Shown here: piece after piece, positions 37,188 to 49,000 of the stretch
Position numbering within the stretch: position 1 is the stretch's first letter
Layout: each line of letters begins with the position of its first letter
Source of the DNA: Lineus longissimus
Lineage: Eukaryota; Nemertea; Pilidiophora; Heteronemertea; Lineidae
Assembly (NCBI RefSeq): GCF_910592395.1
Contig: NC_088320.1
Coordinates: 2,668,001-2,728,000, forward strand
DNA length: 60,000 nucleotides
Reading direction: 5' to 3'
The notes under the pieces: generated by a model
Told to the model about the DNA's origin: nothing
The model's input: the letters and a program-made list of their open reading frames with translations, nothing else
Database searches by the model: none
Made by a program: the position numbers and the translations under genes

Positions 37188-37489
37188 ACTCCGGCCCGCG
37201 AGTTTTTTTTTTACAGGTAGCTTCGTACCGTTGTGTATATGACCGCCAATCAGAGCTAAGTAACTTCGCCTGACGTCATCAAGTAAGAAACGCACGTGTT
37301 GTTAGTCAGTAAACAAGATCAGCGATGAACATTGACAATTGGTGGGAGTTCGAATTTCGGAAAGACACAAACAATTATGCACTTTTTGTTTTTATTGCTT
37401 TTTTTCATTCACTTAATTATTTTTAAAATAGATTAAATGTACACAATGGTACGAACCTACCTGTAAAAAAAACACTCGCTGCCGGGACT
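37188..37489. mobile_element. Inverted-repeat element, ~302 bp, with ~50-bp ends
   Basis: The left arm (CCGGCCCGCGAGT, T tract, ACAGGTAGCTTCGTACC, then TTGTGTA) matches the reverse complement of the right arm (TACACAATGGTACGAACC, then TACCTGT, A tract, ACTCGCTGCCGGGACT). The loop has no recognised coding sequence. CCGGGACTACTAGTTA, the right border, recurs at about 38241. Confidence 0.65.
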
Positions 37490-37982
37490 ACTAGTTATTG
37501 TCACAACCCTGGAGGAGACACTACAAATTGTATTTTGCTTCATCATTACATCACCGGAGACTGACCCACAGATTACCAGCTCAAAGTCAGCAAGTAGGAT
37601 CTGATAAATTGAACCAGTCAACACTCAATATAAGAACATGGTCGATCGAATTCTCCGCTTCATCCTAGAATCGTGCAATGTAGATCTGACACAACAGCTC
37701 GACCCTGCTACAGAGAAGACAGTTATAATCAATGTATGTCTTCGATATTCAGATTGAGTCATGTGTGTTTGAAAGATTCTTGTGTTTATTGGCAACTGTC
37801 TCCCACCTTCCCGATATTATTGTGTTGTAGCCTGACTATCATTGTGACAATTATGTTACAACCTGGTCTACTTGAGGGTGAGACACCTCGATGCGACCAC
37901 AGAGAAGACAGTTCACAGCCTTGCTGCCACAGAGACAATTTTGACACCTGGCCTGACTGAAAGTAGACATCCCGATTATTTT
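37490..37982 (+). repeat. ~490-bp repeat, copy A
   Basis: It runs from the CACAACCCTGGAGGAGACAC region through AGAATCGTGCAATGTAGATC to AGACATCCCGATTATTTTTA. Copies B (38811-39300) and C (39850-40165) lie downstream in the same orientation. A 42-codon stretch ending ..DPATEKTVIINVCLRYSD is open in this copy and in C; B has VINACL-type changes. Confidence 0.85.
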
Positions 37983-38810
37983 TATCGAATTTCCCTCTTC
38001 CTCGGTCCACCAATTCTCATGAGCGAAGAAGTAAACAGCGTCAATATTTCCACATTTCATGCCGGTGTAACATCTGTGGTTGTTCCCCATGTTTCAGTGT
38101 TTCCAAACAATAGGCAGCTAGAGAGAGTCCCATGACTTTTCAATAGGGGGGATACACAGAAAAACTCGTCAATCTATTTTTGAGCGTTCCCAAACAATGA
38201 GGGGAAACACTCAAAAACAGAAACACTCAAAAACATTACACCGGGACTACTAGTTAATATTGCCCTCACTAAGGGGCGGCAGCATAGACAATTGACTTGC
38301 AACGCACCTGCTACGTAAGTGGGGTTAAACCATGGATGTAATGCCGAGAGAATTTGCACAGTATATAAGGGTCTCGTTAGGTAGCATATTGATAAGATAA
38401 GCCGCATGATTAAACCAGGTTCATACTTGCTTAGACATGATGAATGACGGATCTGCGGTAGTTGGTTTGGGGTTCCAGCTGTAAATCGTCCCCCGCCCTA
38501 AAAACGGGCGATATATTTAATTTTTATTAATTGCCTAGTTCCATTTTCTTAGCTCAGGTGGCAGCACCAGAGAAGATGAGTGTCGTACAGCTATATCAGC
38601 TTTGAGGACGAACCGGCGTGTCCTTCAGAAATGACTTCTGTCAATAAGACACTAATACTGAATTGGGTCATAACTTAAGTACGTTTGCATCTCATCAAAC
38701 AGGGGGGGGGGGGGGCAACGCTGCTGGGGGTCTTGATCTTGAACATCAGAGCAGTTTATCTGTCTAATTGACCAAATTATGTCTGTAAGTCACACACTCT
38801 CCGAAGACAG

Positions 38811-39300
38811 TCACAACCCTGGAGGAGACACTACAAATTGTATTTTGCTTCATCATTACATACATCACCGGAGACTGACCCACAGATTACCAGCTCAAAG
38901 TCAGCAAGTAGGATCTGATATATTGAACCAGTCAACACTCAATATAAGAACATGGTCCATCGAATTCTCCGTCTCATCCTAGAATCGTGCAACGTAGATC
39001 TGACACAACAGCTCGACCCTGCTACGGAGAAGACAGTTATAATCAATGCATGTCTTCGATATTCAGATATCTTGTGTGTTTGAAAGATTCCTGTGTTTAT
39101 TGGAAACTGTCTCCCACCTTCCCAATATTATTGTGTTGAAGCCTGACTATCATTGTGACAATTATGTTACAACCTGGTCTACCTGAGGGTGAGACAACTC
39201 GACGTGACCACAGAGAAGACAGTTCACAGCCTTGCTGCCACAGAGACAATGTTGACACCTGGCCTGACTGAAAGTAGACATCCCGATTATTTTTATCGTT
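38811..39300 (+). repeat. ~490-bp repeat, copy B
   Basis: Nearly identical to copy A with small indels (TACATACATCACC for TACATCACC) and scattered substitutions. It ends in the same AGACATCCCGATTATTTTTA. The open run of about 40 codons carries a GTA to GCA change near its end and a different 3' sequence. Confidence 0.85.
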
Positions 39301-39349
39301 TCTATTTGAGCTAGAAGGTTCTAAACTTGTGAGGACATAATGTCTCTAT

Positions 39350-39750
39350 TCTATGCCAAAAATTTGTCCCGCTCGGACTTGAAATATGTGGCGGTCTTGA
39401 AAATTAAGCAAAGTCGGATTGAAATCAAATTTAATGTGATTGTATATCTATGTACTCTCTACAACGTCCCGGATTTTCAGTCAAATCCATTGACCAATAT
39501 GGCCGCCAGGCGGCCATCTTGAAAATTAAACAAAGTCCTATTACTCCGAAACTAATGATCGGATTGCAACCAAACTTCATGTTATTATGTATCTATGTAC
39601 TCTTATCAATATCCCTAATTCTCAGTCAAATCCCATGACAAATATGGCCGCCAGGCCGCCATCTTGAAAATCCAACGAAGTCCTATTACACCTATACTGT
39701 TGTACACTCTTCAATAACCCTGAAATTTAGTCAAATTTGTAACCAAAATG
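39350..39750 (+). repeat. ~135-bp tandem repeat around ATGGCCGCCAGGCGGCCATCTTG
   Basis: About 2.5 units, each with AAA(A)T(T/C)AA(A/G)C(A/G)AAGTC.., ..TATCTATGTACTCT.., ..TCAGTCAAATCC.. and ATGGCCGCCAGGC(G/C)GCCATC. The last part is an imperfect palindrome. It sits between copies B and C of the 490-bp repeat. Confidence 0.75.
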
Positions 39751-39849
39751 CTATAGTCAGATGGTACCGGTTATTTTCTTTTGTGCCATTGAGCCAAGAA
39801 GAATAATATTATTCAATGGAATCAAAACTGGTGAAACTAATCAGAAACT

Positions 39850-40165
39850 GTTCAACACTCAATATAAGAACATGGTCCATCGAATTCTCCGTCTCATCCT
39901 AGAATCGTGCAATGTAGATCTGACACAACAGCTCGACCCTGCTACAGAGAAGACAGTTATAATCAATGTATGTCTTCGATATTCAGATTGAGTCATGTGT
40001 GTTTAAAAGATTCTTGTGTTTATTGGCAACCGTCTCCCACATTCCCGATATTATTGTGTTGTAGCCTGACTATCATTGTGACAATTATGTTACAACCTGG
40101 TCTACCTGAGGGTGAGACACCTCGACGCGACCACAGAGAAGACAGTTCACAGCCTTGTTGCCAAA
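39850..40165 (+). repeat. ~490-bp repeat, copy C, 5'- and 3'-truncated
   Basis: It begins at TTCAACACTCAATATAAGAA and stops after CACAGCCTTGTTGCC, where copies A and B continue. A flanking AAAACTGGTGAAACTA(A/G)TCAGAA(A/G)CTGTTC occurs on both sides (39824 and 40164), so copy C is bracketed by a ~31-bp direct repeat, probably a duplication made at insertion. Confidence 0.75.
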
Positions 40166-40312
40166 AACTGGTGAAACTAGTCAGAAGCTGTTCTCCCCAT
40201 ATCCACGGCAAATGACATGCATTACATTACCCGAGGTGAGCACATGGTCCCTGGACCATTTCATCTTATGTCCTCAGAAATAAAGGTGAAACGACTGAAT
40301 CAAAAAGGATTT

Positions 40313-43300
40313 TTTATTTGAATCTATATCAACATAACATAGTCTAATATCTCTATGGGAATCTACAGAGGGTGTTATTATAAATGTATATAATGGATAA
40401 AATACAGTGCCACCTGGTGGCCTTAAATGTAACTCTTCAAACTGTTTGAATGGTTTGAATGGTCAAAACTGTGAAGAAGCATGAACACATTATAATGGTG
40501 GAGCCCCTTGTGACCTTAGGCACTTCACTTTACTTCCACAGCTCCATTCATGAATGCATGGTAAAGCCATGGCAAGCAAAATGGCCAATCCAAGGAACAA
40601 ACCATCAGTAGCTGTGAATAATATCTGGCTGCAGAGAGTGTCACTTGGCCCATCATCACAACTTGCCTGTTTCCCGATGAGTACCTCTTGCAGTGGAATG
40701 ACCAAACTCTGCCGAGTTATAGGGTCAACCTCTCTTGATTACGAAGCCATAACGACTGACATGATGTTGGAAACATCAAAGGCTGACCCCATAAGTCAGC
40801 CATCTTATCCTTCCACAACATGCTTCACCGCTTGGGGCGCTAATCAGAAAAGAGGCGAATTGGCACCCACCCATAATGGCATGGGAACTGCTTGTTACCT
40901 TTGTAGATTTTGTTTCAATCAATTTGTTCAACTCTGATACTAGTTCACTGACTTGAATTAGAACACTCTCTCAGTGAATTTGATTGACAGTCTCAAAATG
41001 TATGTTTGGAAAAAACCCACTTCAACAAACAATGAAAATCATTGTTCTAACAGCATGTGACATAACCCTACTTATCATTATTCTCAATTAATTACCCCTT
41101 AGTCATTTGTCATTCAGCAGTAAAATGTTAAGTACCAGTACATTAATTATCAAAGCAGTGTCAACCCAGGTATTTTAACCAAGAATACAGACTTTCCAGT
41201 AGGCCTAACATTCTCTCGTTTCTAGAAACTAAGACGAAAATGTATGCTAAATTTGGCAGTTTTATATATACAATGTACAATCAATGTAAACAACTCCTCC
41301 TCATCAAAATCTATTAATTTCGCACAAAAGCACAATTTCATTTCAAAAGTAATCCATGCATACACTTTTAGCTCAAAATTTTGAATGCTTCATCTGGTAT
41401 TAGCCAAACAAAAATTTAACAAAGATAACTCTCTTCCAACAATATATGGTTGGAGCCCACTTACATTTTTGAAAGTTAACTGTAAGCAAGTTACCCCCTG
41501 ACCCCGACCCCCAGAAATGCCATACATTTGGCATCTTTGACTCACCAAGCATAGGCCTACTGAGCCTTTTTGTGTGTTCTACTGCCCCTCCCCCCAACGT
41601 CAAGTCAAGTCTTGCAGCAGGTGTATTTGGAAAGGTGATGTCTAAGTCTTAATCTTTTCAGGTAAAATGAAATGAAATGTTATAAAAAGAACCTCAAACA
41701 AGGAAAATGCATGCAAACCTAATCTCATTTAACATGATATGTATGTACAACATAAAATATCCTTAAGCACTCATTATGGACAAAATCAACAATTAAAACT
41801 TGGACCACATGGACTTTCTTTCATGCTCTACTATAATACAGACAAAACTGGTTCCCAGACAAGGCTAGTCCATGGCCAGGTAACACATTGATGCAAGCTG
41901 AAATGTCATATATCTGCGACTCAAATGAGTTTTAGAGTATTACCATTTGAGTCAAGTCATACGTGTAGGACTACAGCTATACATGTGTACTTGGTGAAAA
42001 GAACCATAATCATTCATTTACTTGGAAAAGTAAACCAACGTCATGATGTACTTAGTATCAGGATGTCTCACAATGTGGATCAAGATTCAAACCAATTTTC
42101 CAAAAATCTATTACACCCCTTAAGAATACATAATGAACTTACCAACAAAAGGCAATGAAATTAAATGGAAGAGTTCATTACAAATGCAAAGTTGTGACAG
42201 GTTGATAACCCTCTCAATTAAAATGAGCATCTCAAAATGTTAAAAACCTAATCTAAGTAACCAACAAAGTCCTTATCTACTCTATATTTAAAATTAACCT
42301 AAAAGGCAAGAATTCCCTTCTATACCCCCATATCAAAATAGCTGATTCAAAATCAGAGGCTTTTTAATAGCTGGGGCATCATTATTATGCTCAATCCACG
42401 CAAATGATATATTTCAGTCAGTAACTGAAAATCGTCAAGTATTATGCAACTTGTAAATTTCTTACAAATATGAACTGCTATAGCAGAAAAATCTATACCA
42501 AACATGTAAAAAAACGGCACACAAATTCAATGAGCTTCCACTGAGATTCAGAGTGCATGCACAACAAACTCTTTTTGTATCACTGTAGGCCCTAGAAAGG
42601 CCTGTTCCACTGGCACATTTTCCCACTACAGTGGCAGTCCAAAGGGTCCGTCGGAAGCAACAAGCAGCAGGAAACATCACTTATAGAATCAGACCTCTAT
42701 GACATATTTTCAAAGATAGGATATGCAATAAGATAATATCTAGGACGACATATTTTCTGGAGAAAGCACAATAAAAAAGTACTTGGTTTCTTAAAGTCAA
42801 ATCCACAACACAGGATTCAATCGATTCAATCCTCGAAAGCCAAAGCTTAGAGGACGGTCGAATTATATCTATGCTTCATGTAAGTAGATATCATGGACAG
42901 ATACTAGCTGAAAGACACATGATAGAAAACAACCCCCTCAGTGAACACTATTGCCCTCAAATTAAGCTTCAACATTTCACCAACAACCCTATCTTTAGTC
43001 TCCGAGACCCCCGACGACATTGCGTCTTAAACCCAGCACATATGATATGAAATTATCAATAAACTCTACAGTAAACAAACAAATTATATGAACTGTCTTC
43101 CTGCACATTCTAAATCTAATGGTAATATTTGAGATTTATCTGTCGTCTGCCATATTCAAACAAATTCAGACACCTGCGAGTTCTCTCAGTACAGCACTTT
43201 TGTCATTCAAAACCTTGATTCTTAGCACAGAAATGTAAATATGACGATGCATTAAAATAAAAGTATCTAAAAACACATTTTGTACAGCACCATGACATGT

Positions 43301-43617
43301 CTTATGTCACCATTATGAATTATGCTCAGTCTCCATTCTTTGTTTTGAGGGAAGACTTCATTTCTGAAATGAGATTCGTGGCATAGTTTGGGATGAAACT
43401 CAACCACACATAAATGCTTCAGTTGAAGATGCCACACTGTACTTGGGAAGGCCAAGTGGGCCTACCAAGCCAAGATGCAAAAATGATATCGATGACTGCT
43501 GTATTATTGTGCTCCAAAAATGACACACCTAATATACACCTTGTTTCAGAATTGAAAGCTTTCAGTGTTATCATAATTGCTTGAAATGTTCAGAACAATA
43601 TCTATCAGGCATCGAGT
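40313..43617 (-). other. Probable long 3' UTR of the GLI-like gene
   Basis: After the GLI-like stop at 43618 there is 3.3 kb of AT-rich sequence without repeat clusters or supported coding. The first canonical AATAAA on the minus strand is at 40318-40313; an ATTAAA variant is at about 42368. The repeat cluster begins just beyond. Exact cleavage site unknown. Confidence 0.4.
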
Positions 43618-46016
43618 TTAATATTCCTGTTTCATCTTTGGATTTGGCATTATGAATTTGCTCTCCTCTGCCAACTGTGTCAAAACGGAGTTCATGTCGT
43701 TCACAACCATATTTGATGTTGAAAGCATTGACGCCTGGGAACCAGGTTTCATATCGCACGGCGTGCCCCGGTACGATTTCTGGCTCATGGAAGAAGGACT
43801 CATCAGTTGGAGGCCATCAGGTGTCAAGGGGGCCAGGTTCTCCAGCAGACGATCCATGGACCCTGCACTCATGTTTGATAGAGCACTCGCACTCTCCATA
43901 CGCATATCTGACGGCGTCTGCACGAACTGACCTTGACTTTGGCCGGCCACTGAACAGCTGTACTCGGGGTTCACATACTGTCCATACTGCTGCTGTGGAA
44001 ACGACTGTGATCCTTGAGGGACGTACACTCCATTCTGATTGGCTCCAGAAGATGGTATATTCTGATTGAAATTCTTTGAATTTTTATCAGTTGTGCTGGT
44101 GACTTGGTTACAGCCCGGCGACATTTGCATTCCGTTGAAATATGGCGGACAGCTACCATTCTGATTGGTTAAGCCATTCTGGTCCTGGTTCACCATATTT
44201 GGCATGTTGATTTGAACATTCTGCGGTTGTTGTCCGCCCATATTCTGCTGAGCATACGGCGGCATAGGCATTGGTCGATTAAATGGTGGCGGCTGTGGCA
44301 CAACAAACTGATTGGTCATTTCATTTTGCGGTTTCATTTTTGATGCGTTTTGATTGGCTAGCTGCTGGCGTATCTGATTTCGCGAAACTGTCTTTGCATT
44401 CGGTGGAATCTGTGATTGGCTAATGTGCGGAACCTGCACCTGTGGACTGTCACAGTTGTGCTTATGATTTTCGAATTCCTGATTTGGCGGCAGTGGTTGG
44501 CAGTTCATTTGTTGTTGTTGATACGGTGGATAGCATGGCTGCATGGGGCCTGGCGGTGGCGGTGGCGGCATACACTGATTCGGTGGCCTGTCACGCTGAC
44601 CATTAGTATTAGCTGCCATGTTGGCCATACACTGTTGCTGCCCATTCTGCATTCCACATGATTGCTGCATGGTCATCCCAATATTCTCCTGCTGCCCACA
44701 GTTTATGGCACATGGTTGCTGCCCGAAGCAGATGTTTGGCGCACACTGCCCATTCACGGGCATATTGCCACACTGTTGCATGTGAGGCGCCTGCCCGAAA
44801 TTGGGATGGTTATTGCCCTGAGGATACCCGAAGTTTTGCTGGTAACCATAGTTACCATCAGCGGCCATATTGGATTGTCTTGACACATCCATTACTGTCC
44901 CGCCAGACATGGTTCCTGCTGGTGGTGTCACCTGGTTGGCAACGCTTGCACTACAGTTCGGTATGTTCATTTGCGGGTTGCTATTTTGCGAAAACTGACC
45001 ATTGGGACTGAGCTGAGGATTATTCGTGCCTATTTGGTCGTTTGGACTCAACTGCTGAGTACTTGGATTCATGCCAAAGTTTGTAGCCTGACCTTGACCT
45101 TGCTGCATCTGTCCACAGTTGCCATGGTTACCAGGACTACATGTGCTATCAACATTATTAATCATCGGCGATGGCATGTTTGTATCGATAATTGTGTTTC
45201 TCTCGTTAAGGAAGTTGCGCATATCGTCCGGGATTAGCAACTCGTCCGAATCCTCCAAAAGCTTCTCTTCAACTTCCTCTTCGTTGCACGTTTCCATGGG
45301 AACATTATCACTGAAATATTGCGATCCAAAATCACCGCCCTCGTCCTGTGTATAGTTTGTCGCGATGCTGCTCTGCGAGGAGCGAAGATTAGCATTACTG
45401 CTCAAGCGGCTATGAAGACTCTTCATAGATGACGGCACGGGTAGAGGGCGCACTGTGTTCAAACTATTAAAGCGTTTCTGTAGTTGTCGTAAAGCTGAGA
45501 AATTTGGATCAATTGAGCGCACAGGATCGCTAGCACGCCTGTACTCGTTGTTTGGGACCTCGTGTGGGAGGGGAGTTCGTGATGGCGTACACGACCGCCA
45601 TCCCTCATTCTCCCTCCGCGGGTTCATGTTCATGAATCGAGACATACACTCGTTTGGTTGTCCGTTTATGTGATTAATATTCGACGATTGTGATTGGACG
45701 AATAAATTCGTATTGCTGCCAAGATTTGTCTTCTGCATCTGAGATGCCATTCTGTTCACTTGTTCATTCGACATTCCGTACCCAGGCAAATTTCCCGTAA
45801 TGTCATACTCGTACGGCGAATTCGTTATACTCAGCCGTGCTGAGATTTGCGACACATCGCTCGATCTGCGGCTGGAGAATTGACTTGTGAATGGCGGATA
45901 GGGACTTGCTTCAGATCGCACGCTACTCAGGTATGAGCTAATCGTACTCGTGTTGCTCTCCCGTCGTCCTCCTTGGTAACCTTCCCCGGTTGCCGGCAAG
46001 TCTTGAGAATTCAACC
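43618..46016 (-). CDS. GLI: GLI-like last exon, phospho-degron cluster and activation domain
   Basis: 2399 bases, 798 residues and stop TAA at 43620-43618. It opens with Ser clusters behind Arg pairs ([33 protein letters not shown] near 45540-45517), matching the PKA/GSK3/CK1 sites that steer GLI/Ci processing. [14 protein letters not shown] follows. [13 protein letters not shown] matches the Ci motif ELILPDEMLQYL. A long Gln/Asn/Pro/Cys-rich segment fills about 45110-44170. The end is [20 protein letters not shown], the conserved acidic activator motif. Confidence 0.96.
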
Positions 46017-49000
46017 CTGAAATGTCCGAGATAATTATCAGTGAAGAGAACATACTAAGAGCATGACAACAACTGCTACCAGTGATCTGAACAGAAGCAC
46101 ACCTTAGCAGCTCATACTGCACTCATTTGAGCCTGTCCCAGAAGGAAACAGGTTGTACCCACTTTGACATGGGGGCTGCAATTGGCCAACCTAACCAGTT
46201 CACCATTGTGCCCCATGATAAACAAGTGGACAGTCATACCTGAAAGTTCTGATATCCGCTTCTGGTTGAGCGCCCCCTGGCGAATCTGCGTAATCTTCTG
46301 GTTCAGCTCCGTGAACGATTGCTGTTTGTTACATTTTGACTTGTTTTCACCTGAAAGAGAAAAGGGAAGGTTAAAGTATTGGCCCAATACCTTGGTGAGA
46401 CCAGCTCATGTTTACTTATACCCCTCATCTGTTAGATCCTGAAACACAAAGTATGGTCTCGACCAGCATTGCTACTTGGCCAGCACAACAGGGGACAACC
46501 ACGTCACGCCCAAAGGTCACAATAGTCAACTCGTTATTCAACTTACTTTTAATGGACGGTAGCTGCGGAAGATTCTGGCCGATATTCATATTGTTTGAAT
46601 ATTTACTCTTCATGTTGGCCTTGGTCCGGTTCGTGTTGATACGATTGGCTCTTCGCACGGCTAGGTTACCTTCCAGAATCTGAAACAAACACAAGTTGAG
46701 AAAGACATTCTTTAATGTTACAGTAACCAATGAAAGACCAAGTAGCCTCAGTTTCTATTTGACAGATTCTGTATGTTCTCCTTGATTCATTCGATCTGGT
46801 CATTGACGTAAAGTGACTGCCCAAGGTTACAAGTAACAGTGTCTCCGCCTTCTATCACACCACAATGCCGAACTATTATTCTGGTCCCCCTCAACCTCTA
46901 CATGTAGATCATGCAAGCATCCCTTTGAGGACTAGTGATGTAAACTACAAACAGATTGTTCGAATCCACAGTGTATTCTTCCTAACAATTTCTCTTACCT
47001 CATCATCCAAAGGTTCTGGTATCTCGATATCGTCCTCAAGCTCATGTGCACTGACGAGGCCACCACTGTTTATGTGATCGTCTGACAAGGGACTGTCGCC
47101 ATTCATGTTAATCTCCACGCCGCTGTCGTTGTGGTGCATCTGCTGCGGCTGTGTCGACCGCACAGAACCAGAATTATCCTGGAGTAAGATGAGAAGACGT
47201 TATTGAGGTGTCGTGATGAGGCAAACTCAGGATCAATTCAACAAATAGATTACGGTACATCATGCTCCTTCAGGCGTCCCTGAGTTATGTTTACAGACAA
47301 GGCACTCCCTCACAATAGCAGCAACATGACATAGGTTTGAAGAATAAACTTACCTGTGAGCTCCTGCGGTCACTGGCACCAATCTGCATCGCCGTGACGA
47401 CCAAACACTCCTCCATCTTTTTACTATTCTCCTCTTCCTTGACCTTCTTTTCATCCTTGAGGATTGAAACAAAACAAAGTTTTAATTTTTTCAACAACTT
47501 TAACGATGCAAATTAGTCCAACTTGTTACCAAACTAAACTGCATCAACTTCCTCATGATATTGTTGTGACTACGGAGAAAAGATTGACCAAGCATTGGAA
47601 TCACTTACCTGATCCTGTGAGGGATCTTTACTATTGTTGTTGTTGTTGTGGGGTTCTCCTCCCTTATGTTTCTTGTTTGCGTAAAACTCCGGCCCGTGGA
47701 CAGTCTTCACGTGTTTCCGCAGTGAGCTGGGGTCCGTGTAACGCTTAGTGCAACCAGGTGCTTTGCAGATATAAGGTTTCTGGAAGGGCATATTGAAATT
47801 ATTTCAAAACTTCTCCATACATTATTAGCAGTTGAAGACCAGTGATTCCCGAACCTAATGAAATAGACATCATCAAATTAATGTCTTATGAATACTCACC
47901 GCATTAGAATGTGTCCTGTTCTGATGCTTGGCCCGGTCCGACGCGTTGCTGAATGCCTTGGTGCATCCTGGGAACTCGCACATATATGGCTTCTCGCCAG
48001 TATGTGACCGAAGATGCGTCTTCAAGTTCTCAAGGCGCGAGTACGCTTTATTGCATCCCTCAAACTGAAATAAGACGAGGGTAAGTCAGACATGGACAAA
48101 CATCCTGATTGATAAGCAAGTGTTTTTCAAGGTGAAACTGTTATGACTGTCTTGCTTCCCAGGGACTAATCTCAAATTGAATCCAACTCGAGTCACACAC
48201 TTTATAGGCAACCGAAATTTGGTTACCAACTGAATTTCTAACCAAATGAAGGAGTGGGTCAGAAACAGCCGGGCTAATGCTGACAGACCAAATACTTACA
48301 GTGCATTTATGTGGTTTCTCTCCTGTATGCCGTCTCATATGCACCACTAACATATACTGCGCTTTAAACGGCTTCTCTTCCCGGCTGCACAAGTCCCATC
48401 GACAAACAAAACTCTTCTTATTCGCTGCTATATGGTCCAGGTTTATATGCTGGAAAGGTAAAACAATCACGTCAAGACTTGCAAGGGCCTGGTCTTAGTC
48501 AATCAGCTTACAGAGAGAGAGAGTGCTTGGGCAAAATATCACAACCAACCTCAACAATGAACCTCATCTGTGGACAACGCATTGCAATGTACATTGAAAC
48601 CACATATGGCCTGTAACTTACCCTGACCAACTCATCCTGTGTCTCATACTCTTTATTGCACTCCTTCCAATGGCAGTTCGTCTCGATAAAGTCTGGCTCA
48701 CCCTCCACTGGGATCCGGCCAAAATCATACTTAGAATCAGGCGACGGCAAGCTCGCTGTACCAGGCGAATCTATAAGGTATAAAAGATGCATTACTCTGA
48801 AGCAGAAAGGAGATGTTTAGTCTTCATTATAGCAGATTATTTGGTGCTGGTTTTATCTTTGCATAGGACTTTAGGCCAAAGAGCCTCGTACCCTTTGGAT
48901 ATTGTTTCTATTTAAGTCACACTTTTTACAACAATTTCGGTCAAGAGACAACAGGCGCTTACCTCTCTATCCAAATGAAAGCAAAGGAGGAAGATAATGA

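Noticed and set aside
38551-38575. TAGCTCAGGTGGCAGCAC, like a tRNA D-arm
   Set aside because: No B box or acceptor stem follows, so it is not a tRNA gene.
40490-40735. Minus-strand ORF of about 80 codons with a membrane-like stretch LFLGLAILLAMAL
   Set aside because: It has no clear acceptor, follows an in-frame stop, and ends inside a SINE-like tail in the probable GLI-like 3' UTR.
44416-45355. Plus-strand ORFs of 73-117 codons
   Set aside because: They are shadows of the Gln/Asn-rich GLI-like last exon.
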